Assembly: GCA_905250125.1 (NCBI GenBank)
Contig: CAJNOL010000491.1
Span: 62,001 to 126,000 of the forward strand
From: Rotaria sordida
Taxonomy: Eukaryota; Rotifera; Eurotatoria; Philodinida; Philodinidae
Direction of reading: 5' to 3'
Length of the DNA: 64,000 bases
Shown: positions 49,495-62,900 of the stretch, one piece after another
Layout: the number at the start of each line of letters is the position of its first letter
Position numbering within the stretch: the first letter of the stretch is position 1
Program-made: the position numbers and the translations under genes
The notes under the pieces: generated by a model
Seen by the model: only the letters and a program-made list of their open reading frames with translations
Told to the model about the DNA's origin: nothing
The model's database searches: none

Positions 49495-52400
49495 GGGTAA
49501 TAGTCTCATAGATGCTCACTTAATACGTAAACTTGTAACAGAAAAGCAGAATCTATCAAGCCTTTCCTGGAGTAGAAATGTGCAGAGTAACTTTTTTTTC
49601 ATACTCTATACCCTAACTGAGAGAAACTTTCTAACTTTCACTCTATCTTGCCCTACACAGTAGGGTTAGAATAATTCCAAGGGAAAACAAATAGATTTCT
49701 ATGCTAGAAATCATTCTAAATCACAGAAAATCTCTAGTAATAAAATTAAAAATAAAACTCTGGTTTCTAATGATTTTTATTGATTTCCTTGATTTTTCAT
49801 AGTTTCTAATATTCCTACTGGCTGTTCTTGATTTTTCTTGATGTTCCTTCATTTCTAAACATGTTCGATGATGCCTATTGATTCGCGTGAACAAATAAAA
49901 AATGTATTTTAGTGATACAAAAATCACTTGAAATTAGAGAAATTAATTTGTTTCTCCTTGTATAATCTTGCACATCCATCGCTATCTTGGAGCAAGCAGA
50001 AATGCACGACAAATTTTTCTGGCCGATACAAATATGAGATAAATCATCATCGATTTATTGATACTATGTTAAGACTAAAACGTAGACTAACTTTCTCACT
50101 GAACAGTTCATTGATATTTCAAGTTTTCTTTAATCTTCCGATTATTTTTCTCAACAGGTCACTTCGTTCTGAGAATATTGCTTCAACCTATAAGCAGATT
50201 TTACATCTCAGATTTGTAGATAAAACTATGCTCTACAAAATATACTATTTATGTTTCTATTCATCTTTCAATAGGATATCTCAGTTTTCTTTTGTTTTTC
50301 GTATTCAAAGTTTACGATTGTTTTGGAACGTAGGAATGGCTAAAAAATTGTCACAAAAACCTTTCATTTTCCTTTCTAGACGACATAGAATAATGGATAA
50401 CAAAATTATAGGCTATCTGTGAGATGTTCTGGCAGAATGTATTTTTATATCACTTACTGTCAGAGACAAAGATAAGAAACCTAAAGCTTGCTTACTGTCA
50501 ACATTTTCTAGAAGATTGTAAAATATCGTATAGAAAGTGTTAGAAATTCCTGTATAAAATGCAACAATTGTAAAAAAAAGAAAAAGAAAGCTTCTGCTAT
50601 TTTCTTCCTAATCGAAAAGTCTGTTTATATCATTATTTGAATAGAGGCTACACATGCGTTTTTAACACAACATTTTTAAAGAACTGTTTACATTATGAAC
50701 GTATCGTATTGAATAATTTTTAGATACATAATAAAATACTAGTATGTTTGTATTTCGTCAAACGAATCTTTAGATCATTTTAGAGATTTCTTCATTATTG
50801 TCGAACAATTTGTGACATCTAACTAGCAAACAATATAAAATCTTTGATATAATCTATAGTTTTTGAAAAATCTCGATGTAGCACAATCAACAAGAACTTA
50901 GAAGAACACATGCTAGGTTTTTTAATGTCCATTAGCATTTTTTTTTGCTTCTAGTTGCAGACGGATAATTCTACATATTACGTACCAATCAAAATTTAAT
51001 TTAAATGTTGATCGAAAGAAATTCATAGATTAACAATCGTTAAATTGATCATCATTTTAAATGATAATATTCTCAAGCAATGATTATTTTAGTAAATTCT
51101 AAAGTGAACAGAATCCTGTCTGATTAAGTGTTTCGACAATGTCATTCAATGAAATGTTATGTAAAAAAACAATAAACTGTAGATTTAAGCAAGAACAACA
51201 AAAAAGCATTGAAATTCATTTTCAATAAATTTCATAAAAAATTGTTCACTATTTTTGAGATCATAGAAATATTTTATAACGAATTGTCAAGCACGTATCA
51301 CAAATAGAGTCATTGCTATGAGATAAATGCTTTTCTTATTCTGATAAGCGAAGAGCAAATAATCGATACTTGAGTAAATTTTGACACGTATTCAGTAAAG
51401 AATAGTAATCACTTTTACGAACGCAAAAAAACAAAGACGATTCACAATTTTAACTTTTTCTTTAACAAAATTTCGACATTCTTTTCTTAGATACTATAGA
51501 TTATTCGATTTTTTTTTCCATCGTAAATCATTAATATTTAAAATTTTATATCTATAAAATCATATGTTGTATATTTTTCTTAACTATCAAAACCTAACAA
51601 TTGATTAATAATATACATGTCAAGATAAATGTATCTTTAGATCTAATCAAAATAAAATAGAATATCTTGTATTTTTTTTGTTGATTTATACAAATACAAA
51701 TGATGACTTACAATTATATCTTAGTCATATTTAATAGTGATATGAAGAATAATTTATATTAAATATTTGTTGTATGACTGCTGACAATGATTTATTTATT
51801 GCGTGATCTGAAATATTTCGAAAAACTACATATATAATCTCAAACAGTTAAATATTTATATCAATGATAGAGATGAAGTAAAATCTGGTTTTATATAAGA
51901 GAAGTAAAAGAACAAATAATCCCATACAATTTATTGTCTTGATCGATTATATCTTTTAATCTAAATCTTATTTTTCTAGTTTTATCATTAACAATTTATT
52001 ATTTATTTCAATAGTTAAATCAATATTTTTTATGTATTTTAATTAAACATTAGTATTATCAAAATAGGAAAATAATTAGTTGTATTTATTTCATATAAAT
52101 TTTAAAATAAAATCAATTCTTATATTTTGTTTCAAATTACAATATATCTCTTCGTTGTTGATATACTGTAAAATACACCATGACAAGATGTTTATCCAAG
52201 AAAAATTTTAAAATGTAAGAATTTTATTTTTTGTATATCAACTATTTGTTTCCAGAAGATTGATAAATACATTATTCTATTTCGATACTGACCTATGTTA
52301 AGCAAAAAAGAAAAACCTAAAAGAAAATATTTTTATAAATTATGAATGGTTTATTGACTTTTGCTTGAAATAATGTTTAGTAAATATACTGTTAAATTGG

Positions 52401-53899
52401 CATAAGATAAATATGAATATAAATATGGATCAATGTTACTTATTCTATTTTTGAAAATTGATTTGATTTGTCTTTGGATACATCATTATGTGAATGTTTT
52501 GCCAAATCTAAATGGAATCTTGAATCAAAAAAAAAAATTGTATTCACATGAATAAATGATGTTCATTATAAATAGACGAATGAATTTAAAAAAATTTGAC
52601 ATTTCATCGACAATTCCTTATGGATGCATATCATTATTAGAATTACATCATTTATGTTTTTTTTAATACTTTATATCATTAGACTAAACTGGCTTCACTT
52701 TATGAATCAAAATATTATTGTAACTGTGTTAAAATGTAATCTATTACTATAAACTAGATATTAGTTTGCTATTTCTATGGTTTCATAAAGAAGAGAACAT
52801 GAATAAGAAAGTAAACTATTTTAAGTAGTTCAATAAAGATATCAATTGAATATACAGTTAAGTAACAAATAATTTTCAATTTATAATTATTAGTATAATT
52901 ATAAATACTTGACATCAGCATTTACAAATCTTTTGAGTAGTATAATATGTATTTGAAAGTGACAAGAGTTTTTTTTTTTTAGTTCTTACGAAACATTCAG
53001 TTTTTCTAAGGTCACATAATGTTGGTTTTTTAAATCTAATCGTTTAATCAATTTCATTTAATCAAGTCAAAATTATACAAGCTTTATTGTTTTCTAATGT
53101 AATATAATCCTATATATATGCCAACTATTATTCGAAAGATTTTCATTTCATCTTTCTATATTTCAAAATAAAATCATGTTATAATCTTTTCTTTTTAATA
53201 AAATTAATACTGATATTAATCTTCATTTCTTCTAATTTATTATGCTTAATTTTATATATTAGTCTTTGCTTAATCTAATTTTTTGTACTATTTCTGTTCT
53301 TGCCATTATGTATGGTAGTATATGGACGACCATCTATTTTCTTTCCTTCTCTTTTCTTCTTCATCTTCTGTTCCCTTTCATCGTTCTTTTTTTTAACTAC
53401 GATTGCCTATTCGTGGGTGCCGCACTGATAGATCAAGACAAAAAAAGAAATTGACGAATAGCAAATGAGAAAAGAATGCAAACTGGGCACAGCGCCAAAA
53501 AAAACATAGGATAAGCAATCATGAACAAATGCAACCAATGAATGCATACTACGGACAATCTATAAGCACATGACGATGCCAAATGACAATACCAAAAGAA
53601 ACGACACAAATCTAGTCATGTGTTGGCAACATTTGACAAGATATATATATATATATATATAAATAATTGTTAACTTTCAAAAAAAATGATAAATAATCAT
53701 TCGTTTACGAGACATTTTCTCAGAATCTTAAAATTCAAAAAAAAAGAAACATAAATATGAAGAACATATAAAAGAAAAAAGATCGAAATTTTTTGATTAA
53801 TGTCATCAATTAACTTGATCTTCAAAGAATTTTATATACAACATTAGAGATCTTTTTTTCAGACACAATTGATTCAAATGGTTGTATTTTGTCCATTTA
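49495..53899. other. Gene-poor AT-rich stretch
   Basis: I see no recognisable gene in 4.4 kb. A 165-codon open frame at 49928-50422 (+) is longer than expected by chance at this composition but has no known domain. It is rich in Phe, Ser, Leu and Arg, and its codon choice differs from the clear genes. It may be a decayed insertion. Confidence 0.4.
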
Positions 53900-55945
53900 T
53901 ATTAAACTTGAAATTGAACTGGCGCACATATAAATACTCGTTTATCTACGCCATCTGTATGCATAGGTCGTACGCTGTGCTTCTCTCTTTCTTATAATGT
54001 ACACATAGCGGTCTCTCTCTCTTTCGTTCGCTTTCTCCAAGCTACAGCAAGAATTCTTCATCTTCAACGAATAGTGGCCGTGTCCTCGTCTTCACTGCAT
54101 TGATGATTGTGTTCTCTTTCCACCATTATTCTTTACATACGAACACACATATATATATATATATATATATATGTGAATAATGAATCGAGCAAGTAATGTG
54201 CGCGGTCGATTGTAGGCAGAAGAAGAAAAAAGTCAAACAAACTCGCTTGCATTTCAACATCGAACAGAATGGAAAGAAAAAAGAGGAAGGAGAACACGAA
54301 GAAACGCAACTGCGCCTTGCACGTATCAAGTATAATTTTGCTTGTGTATGTATGTATGCGCAGGCGTTCGAACGAAAGAGAAAAGAAAAAAGTGAGCCTT
54401 ACACCAAGGAGCAATACGATAGAGAACAAGAAAAAGAAAAAAAAAGAAGTAATATATATTTATAAGCAAAATGGTGGTGGTCGTCGTCGTCATTGTCGAG
54501 CATCGACCGACCGATCGAGCGACGATGAAAGAGAAAAGGAAAAAAAAAGATGTCTATATGCGTTTGAAGCTTTATGAAGAGAAAGAGAACAAGAAAAAAA
54601 GCAAGGGGGGGGGGGGGAGAAAACGACGAAGAAGAAGAAGAAGAAGGCTGTACCTATACTAACGCCATCGAGCGAGTAAGCGCGCAAGTAGAAAAGAAAA
54701 GACGAGAGTTTTCTCGTCAGAGTTGCTTGTTGTTGAGTTATTGTTGACAAGAACGAGATGCATCCATATTACCATCGCTAACATCCTTTTTTTTTAATAA
54801 ACATGTTGGTTTCGTATGTAAAAACCTAAATAGAATAAAGGAAAGAAGAAGAAGAATAAGAAAAAAAAAGAAGGATTGTTACATTCTATCTTTGCGTATT
54901 TCCTTTCTCATGTTCACTGTTTTTTTTTTCTTCTTATTCTTCTTCTTTTCTCTATCTCTTCTACTTTTATGTCGTCAACGGGAAAACAGCTCAAGTAGTT
55001 TTGCGCGTTTGACAGTTGCTCCGCCGCCCATCCACCCACACTCATATAAACTCGTTAATGCGTGTTCTTATCCGTTAATATTATCCCATTAATTAATCTG
55101 AGAAAACTTTTAAAAGACAGTTTCTTTTGTTTCAATGACATAATCGATAAAAAAAATATCAAAGAAAGAAACAAGATAATTTCTATCTTTTTTTTTTTGT
55201 TTCTTTCTTTCTTTAGATAATTTAGTTCGGATTTATTATTTTATTGTTATTTCTGTTTTTTTTTTGCTTTTGTTTTTGTATGTATTATAAAAAAATTTAT
55301 TTTGATTTGATCAATATTATTTTATTTAAGTGGCAATACTTTTATTTAAATATATATTAAATAAAATCAAAAAAAAAACGTGTTAATTTATTGACACTTA
55401 TATAATAATCAATTAAACCATATGTAAGTGAATATCTTTTGTTGATTATTGTGTAAAGAATAAAAAAAAAAAAAAAAAAAAAGAAGGACAGAAAAGAACA
55501 CCTTTATATATTCGATTAACTATGCGGTTTTTCTTTTTTTGACATGAATATGACTATTTCTATTTCTTTTATATTGTTTTTGGCTGTCATTCAAAAGAGC
55601 GTAAAGTCAATTACAATTGTGATGTACACACGATTCATTCATTCATTGAATCCCGCCTTTACATGTATATACATGTGAGTTCTCTTTTCCCGCGCTCATT
55701 GACTACTGAAACCCCTCTCAAACACACACACGAACAATGAGACGATAGAGAAAGAGAGATCGTAAAAAAAAACCAGCTGATTGTCAAAAACAAAAAAAAC
55801 CAAAACAAAACAAAACTAATCAATCGACAGGTCGTCAAAGTTATTTACATGTTTATTCGACAAATAATGACAAATAGATTTTAATATGATCTATTAACGA
55901 ATTAATAAGAAATGTTATCTTTTATATATTCTAGATCAGTTGATT
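53900..55945. promoter_or_regulatory. Probable promoter and leader region of the SERTA gene
   Basis: The base content changes here: CT-rich on one side (54008-54040, 54900-54960), purine-rich on the other (54200-54660, with a 14-G run near 54605), and CpG dinucleotides become frequent. No frame gives a recognisable protein. A polypyrimidine-poor but usable acceptor (TATATATTCTAG, ending 55934) just before the SERTA ATG implies an upstream non-coding exon, probably within this stretch. Confidence 0.4.
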
Positions 55946-58814
55946 ATGTGCGACAATCTTTCATTGTATAAAACATATATTCCGTCACCAACAATACTTT
56001 CATCAACACAATCAACAATAATGACTCCACAATTTCATCCTATGAATAATGATGACGATCAACAACATCGACCATATATGAGTATCAAACGAAAATTTTC
56101 AGGTATATATATATATATATATATATATTAACTAATGAAATAGATTCCATATTATTTATAATATTAAAATTGAATCCGATTAAAGATATGATTTATATGA
56201 ATTCTATAAAGTATTATCATTTTGTTTTTTCAAGTTACCATATGCTGATATTTTATCTTCAAACAGCTTAGTATGATTAGAGGATAAGAATGATATACTG
56301 AACCGATTGTTGTTTTTTTTTTTTTTAATGTTAATTTTGGTCATTCGAGATAATTCTTGAATTTGAGAATTATCGAAGAAATATAGACGAAAATATTCAT
56401 GATGATAAGATGTATGTTTTCTTTTTTCGTATGATAAAGAAAATTTTTGTAATGTCAAATCGAAGATTTATTAGTAAATCAAAAAATAAATAAAATTATC
56501 ATAATCTTAAATATCATCGTTTAATTATTCATATCTAAAATTCCATAGAAAAATAAATATGATGAATGTACAAAGCATAGTTAAATTCTACTATGTTTGT
56601 ACACACAAGAAAAAAAATTCTTTGATAAAATGAATTAGATTGTTTGTATCAATAGATAGAGTCTTTATAAATAACTAAAAGAAAAATTGAAATATCTTAT
56701 TAGTAGAAATTCATCTTACGATTTGAATTATTCATTTTACCAAATATTTCGAAACACTTTGTGATGATTGTTTCTAAACAAGTATTAATCATGTATAGAA
56801 ATTATGGATAAATTATTTGTATAATTTTTTTTATTAAAGTTCGATTAAAATACAATCAGTATCGAAAATAAAGTATGTTCAATATTGTATTTAATTTAAG
56901 ACATAAAAAAATTGATTATTTTTCGTTCTCTACTTTGTAATATTTTTTTTTCTTAATACTTATATCGAAAATATTCTCTCTTATAATTGAATCCTATTTT
57001 AACGAACGTTATTACCTAATAATATTCTGATTTTGTATTATCCAAAATCAACAAAAAAAAAATACTCTAATTCTTTATGAATGATCATTGATTAAACTTT
57101 TTGTTTATTTTTATCTCGAATAATTTCCTCATTATTTTTTTAAATTCTTATTGAATTTCATAAAATAATGTTTAAATAAAAATTTAATGACTTCTCTCGA
57201 TCTTTTTTTTTTTTTTTACTTTTCTGACTTGATAAAATACATCAAACAAACGCGCTTTTATGCATTGAATGCGTGAAATTTTTTTAATAAAAAAATTACT
57301 TTTCATACATTGTTACGGTCAAATCTAAAAAAAACGAGTAATGAGCTACATCGTTAAATGAATATAAGCATATATATTGTCTTCGTGATATACTATACTA
57401 AAAATAATATTAATGAAAATTAAGATTAGTTCAGAATATTTAATAATTAGTATTTTTTGTTCAGCCTAAGGACTGAGGAGGTGGCATCTATCTAAAGATC
57501 GGGAATTTAGGTTTATTGAAATACCTACGATATGTCTATGCTCGTAAAAATACATCAAATACTATGAAGAATTCAATTTTAATCTTTTATTTTTCTTTTT
57601 TTTTTTTATTCATTAATTTAGATTATGAAGATAATAATTCATCATTAACAACACTTGAACATGTTTCAACATCATTTGATTGTAATAATAGTGATGATGA
57701 AGATGATGAAGATGATGATGAAGGTAGTTCAGGTGATGATGAAACAATAAGTGATGATGAATCAAATAATATACATTCAATAACACGTGTAACAACACCT
57801 TGTACAATAACACAACGACGTCATAGTGATACAAATCATCCATCATCATCATCATTATCATATGGTACACCAATTGTTAAACGTCGATGTACATATTCAT
57901 CAATGCATGATGATGAACAAAAACGTTCTGTACTTGTTGAATCATATCGAAAGTTACGCGGTGTAAAAAAACCTAAACTTCAAGTTAGTTTACTTATATG
58001 TAATTTAATAAAACGATTAGAAAAAACTTTTACAAAAACAACACCACCTCTATCAAGACAACAACAGCAACAACAACAACAACAACAACAACAACATGTA
58101 CAGTATTATCAACCTCGAACAACATATCGCTCATCATCATCAGATAGTATTTATATGTCAACATCATTACCATCATCATTAGGTAATGATGAAATTGAAA
58201 CAACAACAATAACACCAATAAATCAACAGTATTCTCCACCACACACATCAAATTATGATTCAGATAATGTATTATTACCTGTTGGAGATATAAGATCATC
58301 ACCATCAATGTATCATCCATCGTCAACTGATGCATATTGGCTTGCTCAATCGAACTTTGCTATACCTGTTGTATCAACATCAGATGATGATGTTGATGTA
58401 TCATTACAGGGTGGTGGTGATTATCTTGATTTAAGTGACAATACTTTAGCGTCTTCCTTTTCATCTTGTTCTTCTTCATCTTCTTCTGTATCTTCATCTT
58501 CTTCATCTTCAACGGAATTAATATCATCATCAACATCAATATCAAATGATTGTTGTTGTTCTTCAGCATCATCGACGGCAATAACAAAACTTCTTGTTGA
58601 TACGAATAATAATAATAATAATAATGATGATTATTATGTTTATCATCATCATCATCATATTCAACAACAACAACAACATCATCATCATCATAATCCTGCT
58701 CAAATTCATTCTAATCAAGATTTACATTCTCATCATCACTCATCATTAACAGAACAAGCATTTTTTTATCATCATAATGGAAATAATACCGTTGATATTA
58801 TTACAACAGCGTGA
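55946..58814 (+). CDS. SERTA-domain protein with long homopolymer runs
   Basis: SERTA proteins (SERTAD1-4, CDCA4, Drosophila Taranis) are nuclear transcription cofactors that bind E2F/DP and PHD-bromodomain partners. There are two coding exons, 55946-56102 and 57622-58814 (449 aa), split by a 1.5 kb intron with matching phase. The SERTA motif is at about 150-188: KRSVLVESYRKLRG, then PKLQVSLLICNLIKRL (family pattern: short helix with KL, then a PxLxxSVLIxNxLRRL helix). Around it are an acidic stretch at about 76-100 (DDEDDEDDD), about a dozen Gln encoded mainly by CAA from 58059, Ser runs at about 58470-58540, and Asn and His runs near 58605-58690. The ATG at 55946 is 11 bases after an AG acceptor, so the leader is probably spliced. 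The motif match is moderate, and the low-complexity regions are not diagnostic. Confidence 0.7.
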
Positions 58815-59976
58815 CATACTTTCTTGTTCTATTCGTATCTATTTGTTGTGCATCTATTTCTTATTTATTTTTTTTTCTCTCTCTCTCTTCTCTCTCTCTC
58901 TCTCTCTCTCTCTATTTCTTCGATCTGAATTTTCTTTTCTGCTATTGTCAAACGATAAATCTCTTTCTTCTTTCTTACAAATTGAAAACAAACAAAATGA
59001 GTGCATGTTCAAAGGCATGTGTATGTATGTAAGACAAGAGTATTGTCTGTGGTATTGAAATCGTATATAAAAACTTATGTTTTTTTTTTTTGTTTTTGTT
59101 GATGTTGTTGATTGTTCACAATTTTTTTTTCTCTTTCGATTTGTGCCTCTGAGTTTTGTTTTACAAACTCTCTTTCTATCTATTTCTTTCTCTCTCTCTC
59201 TCTGTCTCGATCTTTTTTTTTCTATGAACTTTTCATTATAATGATTAAAGGAGAAGAATGGAAAAAGACCAAAAAAAAAAATACTTTAATTTATCTAGAT
59301 CGATTTTTTTTCTACAAGTAGCTATTAATAAATGAGAAAGTTAATAAGGAAAAAATCTATATACAGAATAAGATTGTTTTTTATTATTGATCTCAATCTA
59401 TTAAATGACATTTGAAATATCAGAAAATGTTCAAAACAAACTATTTGCATATTTATTTTAGTCGACATCACTAACTGCGCATAGTTAGTTATTCATTATT
59501 TCAAGATTAAATATTTTGTTTTAAAAATATCTCTAGAGAAAAAAACAATCGAGAAAATGGAATATATTTTTCAATTTTAATTTTCAGTTTGCATCCATCG
59601 ACTCAAAGCGCCATCGAGCTGATATTATAAGCTATTGGACGGTTTATCTTAAAACTATTGACAGAAATCCATGTTTTCGTTACCTTCCTTCCTATGCTCT
59701 CTTTCATATAAATACACATATCTCCACGCATATACGTGAAAAAAAAAGAACGAGGAAAAAGCCATAGAGGAAAAATCTGTCAACAACAGAACAGTAGTAA
59801 CAATCAAATAGGTCGTCGAACGTTGTCGACGATAGTTAATCGTCTGGGTGCTCTATCCTTGCTTCAACTAGACAGTTGAGTTGTAAATAGGTCTTACCTT
59901 TTTTTTATTCTTTCTTTGAGATATGTTTTATAACCGGTGATTTATTCTTTAATATGTAATTATCTGATCAGCAGCT
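58815..59976. promoter_or_regulatory. Intergenic: CT microsatellites and phospholipase promoter side
   Basis: Two CT-rich tracts (about 58873-58914 and 59182-59206) fall in the probable 3' untranslated part of the SERTA gene. Just above the phospholipase ATG, a CAG at 59969-59971 (CTGATCAG) could be the acceptor of a leader intron. A near-palindrome, GTCGTCGAACGTTGTCGACGA, split as GTCGTCGAAC / GTTGTCGACGA, lies at about 59812-59832. No gene is seen. Confidence 0.4.
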
Positions 59977-62900
59977 ATGGCAGGATTTCACATGTCATCT
60001 CTTAAACCTAATGAAGTATCAGCTAATCTACGATCAGGTACATTTGCATTGAAGTGGCCAGAAGAGACAAATAAACCTGTGGTAAGAAATAATTAGTTAT
60101 AAATTTAAGTTTATAATTAAATCAATTTATTTTATTTAGATTCCAATTGCCGTTAATCTGTCTGTAGATGCCAAAGGTTTCTATTTGATTTGTCTCAATA
60201 AAGTCACTAAAGTGTGTATAGATATATATACATAAACATTTCGTTTGAGAAGAAAAACAAAATTATTTTATTATTATTTTTTGTTTTTTTGAAGGAATCG
60301 GAATGTTTTGATATTGCTTTAATTCATGACACTCGAACAGGTTCCGATGCATCACTTCCTCGAGTAAAAAATTCAAAATAAGAAAAATTATTTCAAATGA
60401 AAAAAAACAAACGAAACATTTTCTCATATTTTCAGGGTGCTACTGAATGTGAACAAATGAATATTGGCGTAATGGATGTTCCACTTTCATCAAAATGGCT
60501 TACAATTTATTATGGAAATACATTTATACCTGATCGTGAATTACGTATAATTCATTTTTGTTTTCATTCACCAACTGTTGCTCGAGTATAGAATTATTTT
60601 TAAAGAAATTTATTAAAAAAAAAACAAATTCTATTTTCTATATAAAAGGAATGGACTGAACAATTATTTCAATATGGACATAATCCACTTCTACGAAATT
60701 TATCTAGTTTAGATTGTCTTGGAAAATTTCATTCGAGAATAATCAATGGTCTTGTTGATGATCGTTTTGATAAAAAAGCAATTCCTGTTCGAAAGTATTT
60801 ATAAAATTTTTAGCTTTTGATTTTGATTTTGATTTCATTTATTTAGTTTAATTCAATTTCTATGTAAAAATACTCGTGATCTTAATAAAGAAACAAAAAT
60901 TCTTAAAACACTTGAATTATTAGAATTACCATGTCGAATGGTAAATAATCGATAATGATTAATTAAATTTGTTTTTTTGCAATAGTTTTATTTTTATTTA
61001 ATAAAAATTATTATTATTATAGGAAACTGTTATTGATCCTGATCAATTTACATTTAATAAATTTGTTCGTTTCTACATGCAACTTATGGAACGTCATGAA
61101 ATTGATAAATTATTTGATACAGCGTAAGAATTAAATTATTATTGAAAAATTTTTTTTGTGAAATTTATTCATCTAAAAGATCTAAAATTGATGAAGACGA
61201 AAGTATTCTAGCCACATTACCGTAAGAATAATAATTCGAATAAAAAAAAAATATATATGTATATATATGTATTCATATTTATTCGATTGCGATGCACGCT
61301 GTTTGTTTCTTTGAAAACTATAGCATGATATTTATATTTATATAGTATTAATATTTTTGTATTTAATAAGATATTTATAAATATTATTATTATTATTATT
61401 TTATTTTTGTTAGGGGTGGAAAACATCGACGATATCTTAGTTGGGATAAAATCAGAGATTTTATCATTAAACAAAATGATGCACGTGGTGATGCATTTGG
61501 TATGGATTATTATGATCAAAAAGCTAAAGATCTTGTTAAAAAATATACACAACATGATGAACATTTTATACACAGAGGTTAAGTTTGATGATTTATTTAT
61601 TTATTTTTTCGTTGTTTCTAAAATTTTAAAAACTATTATTGTTGTTATTATTTTCTTTTGGAATAATAGGAATGTATGATGAATCATTTCTTCGATATTT
61701 ACTTAGTTTTGATAATTTAATTGCTGATCCTGCAAAATTTGATCTTTTTATGGATATGGATAAACCTTTAGCACATTATTTTATTGAATCGTCACATAAT
61801 ACATATCTGACAGGTTTGTTTGTTTGTTTGTATATAAGAAAATAATATTTTTCTCTATGTTAAATCACTTGACATCTAGGATCACAATTAACCGGACGTG
61901 CTAGTATAGAAATGTATCGACAAGTATTATTAACTGGATGTCGATGTATTGAATTGGATGTTGTTGATTCTGAAAAGAAAAATGATGAACCAGAAATAAA
62001 ACATAGAAATACACCTGTTCGTTCTATACGATTTCTCGAAGCTATTACTGCTATTCGAGAATGTGCTTTTAAAGTTAGTCCTTATCCGATAATACTTTCA
62101 CTTGAAAATCATTGCAGGTTTAAAATTTCAAAAACATTAGTTTTCTTTTTTGTAATCATTTTTGCCTTTTTTTTTTTTGATACATAGTCCTCGAGCGCAA
62201 GCTAAAATGGCTCAATATTTAGTTGATGTTTTTGGTGATAGTCTCATAACTCAACCACTTAAAACTCATCCAATTGAAGAGAATTGTCCATTGCCAAGTC
62301 CTAATGATCTTAAATATAAAGTTTTAATTAAAAATAAAAAACTTCATCAAAGTATAAATTTACAATCAACTAATCTTAGCGCACAAGCATCTATTCAAAA
62401 AACAGATTCAATAACAACAAGTATCAGTGATCAAAATGTTGGTAAATGTCCAACACCAACATTACCTATTCGATCATGTAATACAAATCGATTAGGTGAT
62501 TGTACCTACCGTGGACAAACAATACTCAATGAAATACGTCTTGATTCTCAATCGACTGATTTTGACTCACAATTAATGAATGATAATAATCGAAATGGTG
62601 TTATTATTGAAGAAGATGATAGTTCATCATCTGATGATGATGTTTTAATAACGCCAAGTAATGATATAGAAACAAATGATTTAAACATAAATACAAATCC
62701 TACAGAAATTATGATGTCTGGTCAAGCAACAAATATTGATGTTCTTGTGGAATCAAAAGCAACAAAAGCAATGTCCGATCTTGTTCATTATATTGTCCCA
62801 GTACGATTTGTTACATTTGCACGAGCAGAAGAACGTAATCGAAGTTATGAAATATCATCATTTGTTGAAGATAAAGCACAAAATTTAATTCGTGAGTATG

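Noticed and set aside
54126-54750. Cluster of overlapping frames on both strands (Lys/Arg/Glu on plus, Phe/Ser on minus)
   Set aside because: These come from a purine-rich repetitive tract. No domain, no consistent splice structure, and both strands are equally open.
58030-58587. Minus-strand frames under the SERTA gene, rich in Met, Leu and Val
   Set aside because: They are shadows of CAA, CAT and TCA triplet repeats in the real plus-strand exon.
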